A DNA stretch of 64,000 nucleotides. It comes from DASQPA01 sp963757335 (lineage in GTDB: Bacteria; Acidobacteriota; Thermoanaerobaculia; Multivoradales; UBA5704). The DNA is taken from positions 124,001 through 188,000 of the forward strand of contig CAVWRJ010000004.1 of the NCBI GenBank assembly GCA_963757335.1, given 5' to 3'. The stretch's first letter is position 1; each line of letters opens with the position of its first letter. Shown piece by piece: positions 60,236 through 64,000 of the stretch. A program made the translations under genes and the position numbers. The notes under the pieces are model-generated. The model was not told where the DNA came from, ran no database searches, and saw nothing but the letters and a program-made list of their open reading frames with translations.

Positions 60236-61426
60236 CTACGGGAGCCGCGGCCAGGCGTTCTGCTGCTCGATGGTGGCGTTCCAGTGGGCCTTCATCTCGG
60301 CCAAGGAGTCGCCGCCGAGCTTCTCCAGCAGCGCATCGGCCAGCACCAGGGCGACCATGGCCTCGACGATCACCCCGGCGGCGGGGAGGGCGGTGACGTC
60401 GCTCCGTTCGTACTGGGCGGCGTGGGGTAGAAGGGTGTCGAGATCGATGCTCGGCAGCCCCTTCCTCAGGGTGGCGATGGGCTTCTTGTAGGCGGTGATC
60501 ACCAAGTCCTCGCCGTTTGTGATCCCCGCTTCGAGCCCGCCGGCACGGTTGGTCGGGCGCGTGAAGCGGCCGGTTTCGGCATTCCGGTCGATCGGATCGT
60601 GGGCGGCGCTCCCGAAGCCGGCGGCGGCGGCGATGCCGGCGCCGATCTCGACCGCCTTGACGGCGTGGACCGACATCACCGCCTGGGCCAACCGGCCGTC
60701 GAGCTTCTCGCTCCACTGGACGTGCGAGCCGAGCCCCACGGGGACGTTGTGGGCGATCACCGTCACCGCTCCGCCCAGGGTGTCGCCGTCGCGCTGCGCC
60801 TGCTCGACCAGCCGCACCATCTCCCCCTCGCGCTCGCGGTCGATGGCGCGGAGCGGCGAGGTCTCGTCCACCTGGAGCAGATCCTCCCAGGTGGGGACCG
60901 GCCGGTCGGTGCCGATCGGCCCCAGCGAGCGGACGCCGCTCTTGATCTCCACCCCGACCTCGGCGAGGAGCATCCGCGCGAAGGCGCCCGCCGCCACCCG
61001 CGCCGTCGTCTCCCGGGCCGAGGCGCGCTCCAGGATGTCGCGGAGATCGCGGCGGAGGTATTTGATCCCGCCCGGGAGGTCGGCATGGCCGGGGCGCGGC
61101 GATTTCAAGCGCCGGTTCTCGGCCAGCCGGGGATCGATCTCTTCCGGCCCCATCACCCCCTGCCAGTTGGCGTAGTCGCGGTTCTCGATCCAGAGGACGA
61201 TGGGGGAGCCCAGGGTCTCGCCGCCCCGCACTCCGCCGCGGATCTCCGCGGTGTCCTTCTCGATCGCCATCCGCCGGCCGCGGCCGTAGCCGTGCTGCCG
61301 GCGGGCGAGGTCGTGGGCGAGGAGGGCGAGGTCCACCCGGAGGCCGGCGGGCAGGCCGGTCAAGAGGGCGGTCAGGCCGGGGCCGTGGCTCTCGCCGCCG
61401 GTGGTCAAGGAGAGGCGTCGCAACAT
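60236..61426 (-). CDS. aroC: Chorismate synthase
   Basis: 396 residues. The family signatures are present: GESHGPGLTALLTGLPAG at the N-terminus, SPRPGHADLPGGIKY, RASARETTARVAAGAFAR and the FMN-contacting C-terminal part GLEAGITNGEDLVI. The enzyme converts 5-enolpyruvylshikimate-3-phosphate to chorismate using reduced FMN, the last step of the shikimate pathway, in the cytoplasm. No other shikimate gene is near. The upstream stretch to 61578 holds no other gene. Housekeeping gene, good anchor for taxonomy. Confidence 0.97.
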   Translation of the reverse strand: MLRRLSLTTGGESHGPGLTALLTGLPAGLRVDLALLAHDLARRQHGYGRGRRMAIEKDTAEIRGGVRGGETLGSPIVLWIENRDYANWQGVMGPEEIDPRLAENRRLKSPRPGHADLPGGIKYLRRDLRDILERASARETTARVAAGAFARMLLAEVGVEIKSGVRSLGPIGTDRPVPTWEDLLQVDETSPLRAIDREREGEMVRLVEQAQRDGDTLGGAVTVIAHNVPVGLGSHVQWSEKLDGRLAQAVMSVHAVKAVEIGAGIAAAAGFGSAAHDPIDRNAETGRFTRPTNRAGGLEAGITNGEDLVITAYKKPIATLRKGLPSIDLDTLLPHAAQYERSDVTALPAAGVIVEAMVALVLADALLEKLGGDSLAEMKAHWNATIEQQNAWPRLP

Positions 61427-61578
61427 GGAGCCGAGAGGATATCAGGATCGGAGAGCGCCGCGCCGGAGAGGTGGGATAGTCTAGGCCGCAACCAGTCCGT
61501 CTGTTTTTTCACCCAGTCTTGGGAAGTGTCCGAGCGGCCATGAGGGCCGGGTCGGAGCCCTTCGTGAAGGAGTCTTCC

Positions 61579-61863
61579 ATGTCTCACCGTGTGAAGCGCA
61601 CCCGGCTCGCCCTCGGCACCCTGCTCCTGGGCGCCGCCCTCCTCGCGCCGGGCCTGGCGGCCGCGGCGCCCCGGACGGGGGCGACTCCCCGGGCCGGCGG
61701 CGTCGGCGGCGTCGCGGAACGGTCCGTCCTCGGCCGGCTCGAGGAGCTTCTCCGCTACCTTCGGGACGGCCGCGCGCCTGCCGGCAGGCCAGCCCCGGGG
61801 CTCCGCAGCGTCCACGCGAACGCGGGCTGCGGGATCGATCCCAACGGCACCCACTGCCCGTAG
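61579..61863 (+). CDS. Small secreted protein of unknown function
   Basis: 94 residues. A signal peptide (LALGTLLLGAALLAPGLAAA, cleavage after AAA) is followed by a low-complexity Gly/Ala/Arg-rich part, a short helix (LGRLEELLRYLRDG) and the C-terminus NAGCGIDPNGTHCP with two Cys that could pair. GAAGGAG lies before ATG 61579. Small exported peptides ending in I/M-D-P-N-G occur in related genomes as I recall, without assigned function. It ends seven bases before the convergent RNase gene. Confidence 0.65.
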   Translation: MSHRVKRTRLALGTLLLGAALLAPGLAAAAPRTGATPRAGGVGGVAERSVLGRLEELLRYLRDGRAPAGRPAPGLRSVHANAGCGIDPNGTHCP

Positions 61864-61869
61864 GGTCCC

Positions 61870-63386
61870 CTAACGCGAAAAGTCGATGAAGCCGCGCTCC
61901 ACGTCGGTCGATGCCAGCTTGACGTGGACGCGGTTCCCGACGTCCATCCCCTGGAAGCCGTGCACCACCCGCCCCTCGACAGGGGGGTGGAAGATCCGCA
62001 CGTAGGTCCCCTTGTCCGAGGCGCCGGTGACGATGCCGTCGAAGCTCTGGCCGACCTTCGACTGCAAGAGGAGGGCGGCGGCCGACTTCTGCACCTGGCG
62101 CTCGACCTTCTGGGCGGCGTCCTCCTGCTCGGTGCAGTGGGTGGCGAGCTGGCCGAGCTCGTCGGTGCTGTAGGGGATAGGGCGCGCCTGACGAGGGCGG
62201 CCTTCAAGAGCCGCTGGGTGAGAATGTCCGGGTAGCGGCGGTTGGGGGCGGTCGAGTGGGAGTAGTTCTTGACTGCCAGACCGAAGTGCCCCGGCGCCTC
62301 GGCCCCCGGCGGGTCGACCACGTACTCGCCCGAGCCGAGGAGCTTGACCACCGAGAGCGAGAGGTCGGGGAACTTCTCCGGATCGGCCTGCCGCCGGCGG
62401 TCGAGGAACTCCTCCAGGGCCTTGGAGTCCGGATCGGCCGGCAGGCGCTCGCCCAGGGCCTCGGCGAGCTCGACGATCCGCGGCCAGCGCTTGGGGGTGC
62501 GCACCACCCGGCGGAGCGAGGGGAAGTTCTTGGCGTCGAGGAAGGTCGCGGTCACCCCGTTCGCCGCGATCATGAAGTCCTCGATCAACTGCTTGGCCCG
62601 GTTCGGCGGATCTGCCTTGAGATCGGTGATCTGGCCGTCCGCGAAGACCGCGTGGGGCTCGATCGTCTCCAATTGCAGGGCGCCGCGCTCGACCCGCAGC
62701 CGGCGGAGGCGCTGGGCGGCCTCGTCCTGGAGCTTGAGCTGCTCCTCCATGCCCTTCACGGCCGCGGCGGCCTCGGGGAGCGGGCCGTGCCCCTCGATCC
62801 AGGGGCCCACCCCGTTGTAGGCGAGCTTCGCCCAGTTGTGGACCATGGCCCGGTAGATCTTGGAGGCCGACACCGAGCCGTCCGCCTCGACCACCATCTC
62901 GATGACGACGGCGAGCCGGTCCTGGCCGGCGGCGAGCGAGGTCAGGTCGGTCGAGAGCTTCTCGGGGAGCATGGGGAAGATCGCGGCCGGGGTGTAGACC
63001 GAGGTGGTGTTGACCGCCGCGTGCTTGTCGACTTCGGAGCCCTTGGGCACCAGGGCGTCGACGTCGGCGATCGCGACCTGAACCTTGATGCCACCATCGG
63101 CACCAGGAGCCAGCCTCTCCGCGACCTCCATCTGGTCCAAGTCCATCGAGTCGTCGTTGTCGATCGAGGACCACAGCAGCTGGCGAAGGTCCTCGACCGG
63201 GGCGCCGCCGTCCTTGCCGTCGGCCGGACGGGTGAGGGCGTCGACCTCTTTTTTCTCGCTGGCGGGGAAGTCGGGTTCGAGGCCGCGCTCCTGCATCACG
63301 CGGTGGGCGATGGCCCGGAGGTCTCCCCGGTGGCCATGATCTCCAGAATTTCCTTGATTTCCGTGAGTACCGTGGGCTCCTTGCAT
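61870..63386 (-). CDS. RNase II/R family exoribonuclease, frameshifted near 62190
   Basis: About 505 residues when restored. The catalytic RNB part has LLWSSIDNDDSMDLDQMEVA (Asp cluster), VQVAIADVDALVPKGSEVD and HFGLAVKNYSHSTAPNRRYP. After QRLLKAALV, near 62190, the frame is lost; one added base restores QARPIPYSTDEL and the C-terminal S1 domain (FDGIVTGASDKGTYVRIFHP, VHVKLASTDVERGFIDF). It degrades RNA 3' to 5'. It lacks the N-terminal cold-shock domains of RNase R; instead the first 22 residues form Gly-x-x triplets (GAHGTHGNQGNSGDHGHRG). The indel is not in a homopolymer, so a true mutation is possible. Confidence 0.82.
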
Positions 63387-63437
63387 GCTCTGGAGCCTAC
63401 TGGAACTGCCCCTTTAGGGTCAAAGACCGCGCCGCCG

Positions 63438-63526
63438 GGTACTGGTCCGTTTGAATCGAGGACGGGCGACTGGCTGCGCGGAGCGCCCGAGGGAGACCGC
63501 CCGCAGGTTCAAAAGGACCCAGTACC
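63438..63526. repeat. 89-bp element with inverted ends, copy B
   Basis: Starts GGTACTGGTCCGTTTGAATC and ends TTCAAAAGGACCCAGTACC, the same inverted ends as copy A at 14112-14202, with nearly identical interior. It supplies the last codons of the upstream minus-strand gene, so it seems to have inserted at that gene's 3' end. It lies 51 bases upstream of the RNase start. No clear target duplication is visible here. Confidence 0.7.
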
Positions 63527-64000
63527 GACGCCCGAGCGCAGGGCGAGCTGCTCGCCCGGAGAAGGCGCCGGCCCCGGCCGTTGCGGGCCTTCGCAGCCCG
63601 CGTTCTCGCTCGGCGGGCCGGGCTGCCAGGGGAGGGGCACCGTCTCGGCGGTGGCGTCGGCGAGCCGCTGGGGATCGCTCAGGTCATAGAGGTAGACGTA
63701 GACGTTGTCCTCGACCGTCCGCTTGTGGGTGGGGATCTCGACCGCGTCGAGCCGCACCCCGATCCGGTCCAGATAGGCGACGATCGCCTCGCGCTCGCCG
63801 AGATGGGGGAGGGCGTGCGAAAAGAGCACCCAGACCCGCTTCCTGCCGCGGAGGGGATCGAGCTCGCGGAGGTACGAGCGGCGGTCGGGGAAGTGGCAGC
63901 CGCCGAGGAGGTAGTCGCCCCTGGTGAGGCCGTAGAGGGGACCGTAGTAGCGGACCGCCTGCTCGGCGGCATAGTAGACGTACACCGTATCCCCCGGCTG
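63509..64000 (-). CDS. Glycosyltransferase family 39-like membrane protein, C-terminal part (5' end outside window)
   Basis: The frame is open through the right edge; 163 codons are visible. QPGDTVYVYYAAEQAVRYYG followed by RVWVLFSHALPHLGEREAIV and TVEDNVYVYLYDLSDP resembles the soluble periplasmic end of GT39/ArnT-like polyprenyl-phosphate-sugar transferases, where VYVYY-A-x-x-A-x-x-YY starts the last domain. The membrane part would lie outside. The last few residues come from repeat copy B, so the natural C-terminus may have been altered. Assignment by pattern only. Confidence 0.5.
   Translation of the reverse strand, partial: QPGDTVYVYYAAEQAVRYYGPLYGLTRGDYLLGGCHFPDRRSYLRELDPLRGRKRVWVLFSHALPHLGEREAIVAYLDRIGVRLDAVEIPTHKRTVEDNVYVYLYDLSDPQRLADATAETVPLPWQPGPPSENAGCEGPQRPGPAPSPGEQLALRSGVGTGSF

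Noticed and set aside
61520..61610. tRNA-Ser/Leu-like start GTGTCCGAGCGGCC
   Set aside because: No acceptor stem, anticodon arm or TPsiC arm follows; it runs into the small secreted gene.

Overview
The window is a 64 kb, GC-rich, gene-dense bacterial chromosome segment. It has no rRNA or tRNA that I can see. The best taxonomic hints are an orphan duplicated MacB/FtsX-type permease of the kind expanded in Acidobacteriota (36514-38997), several FG-GAP/UnbV (CRTAC1-like) proteins, c-type cytochromes and an Omp85-type outer-membrane protein (so a diderm). I read it as Acidobacteriota-like, but no marker gene fixes this.

Layout. 1-4168: partial ATP-grasp-like protein, CapA-family protein, RluA-type pseudouridine synthase with no canonical start codon, an orphan HepT-like protein and a RelE/AbrB-type toxin-antitoxin pair. 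4318-14093: a tightly coupled plus-strand biosynthetic operon with FAD halogenase-like enzyme, carotenoid oxygenase, acyl carrier protein, ketosynthase, catalytically dead ketosynthase (chain-length-factor-like), HMG-CoA reductase, CrtI-like oxidoreductase and a DUF1702-like protein broken by one frameshift. 14210-15223: a nitrilase-family amidohydrolase, divergent from a second plus-strand operon (15282-29284). That operon encodes an epimerase-acyltransferase fusion, three UnbV/FG-GAP secreted proteins, a TPR protein, a giant TPR/FG-GAP protein and a five-heme membrane cytochrome with TPRs. DUF1702 and UnbV proteins are both named as accessory proteins of enediyne clusters. Finding them beside a type II-like KS/CLF/ACP set plus HMG-CoA reductase, halogenase and carotenoid-type enzymes is the main candidate for an undescribed pathway.

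29381-36405 is a mixed accessory zone: IPT/TIG membrane protein, two decayed echoes of the 27554-29284 gene, Uma2-type protein, orphan antitoxin, DUF3052-like protein, a 21-bp repeat array, a MarR regulator divergent from a CLC chloride channel, and an SDR. 36514-47774 holds the permease, two c-type cytochromes (one fused to a membrane protein), a GMC oxidoreductase and a patatin-like membrane lipase. 48313-54909 looks like a small defence locus: a very large minus-strand protein with an apparent Cap4-like PD-(D/E)XK nuclease domain, a P-loop STAND-type ATPase and about 27 repeats of 35 residues, many nearly identical at DNA level, followed upstream by a nucleotidyltransferase-like pair. 54952-64000 contains a di-heme lipoprotein, an unrecognised small protein with a good promoter, an Omp85-like protein, a second 21-bp repeat array, chorismate synthase, a small secreted protein, a frameshifted RNase II/R-family gene and the C-terminus of a glycosyltransferase-like membrane protein.

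Six single-base frameshifts break otherwise intact genes (near 13300, 19840, 20920, 49018, 49620 and 62190), two of them in G6 runs. This pattern suggests indel errors in the assembly at least as much as real pseudogenes, so the affected genes are annotated as whole genes with the break noted. An 89-91 bp element with inverted ends occurs twice (14112-14202 and 63438-63526).
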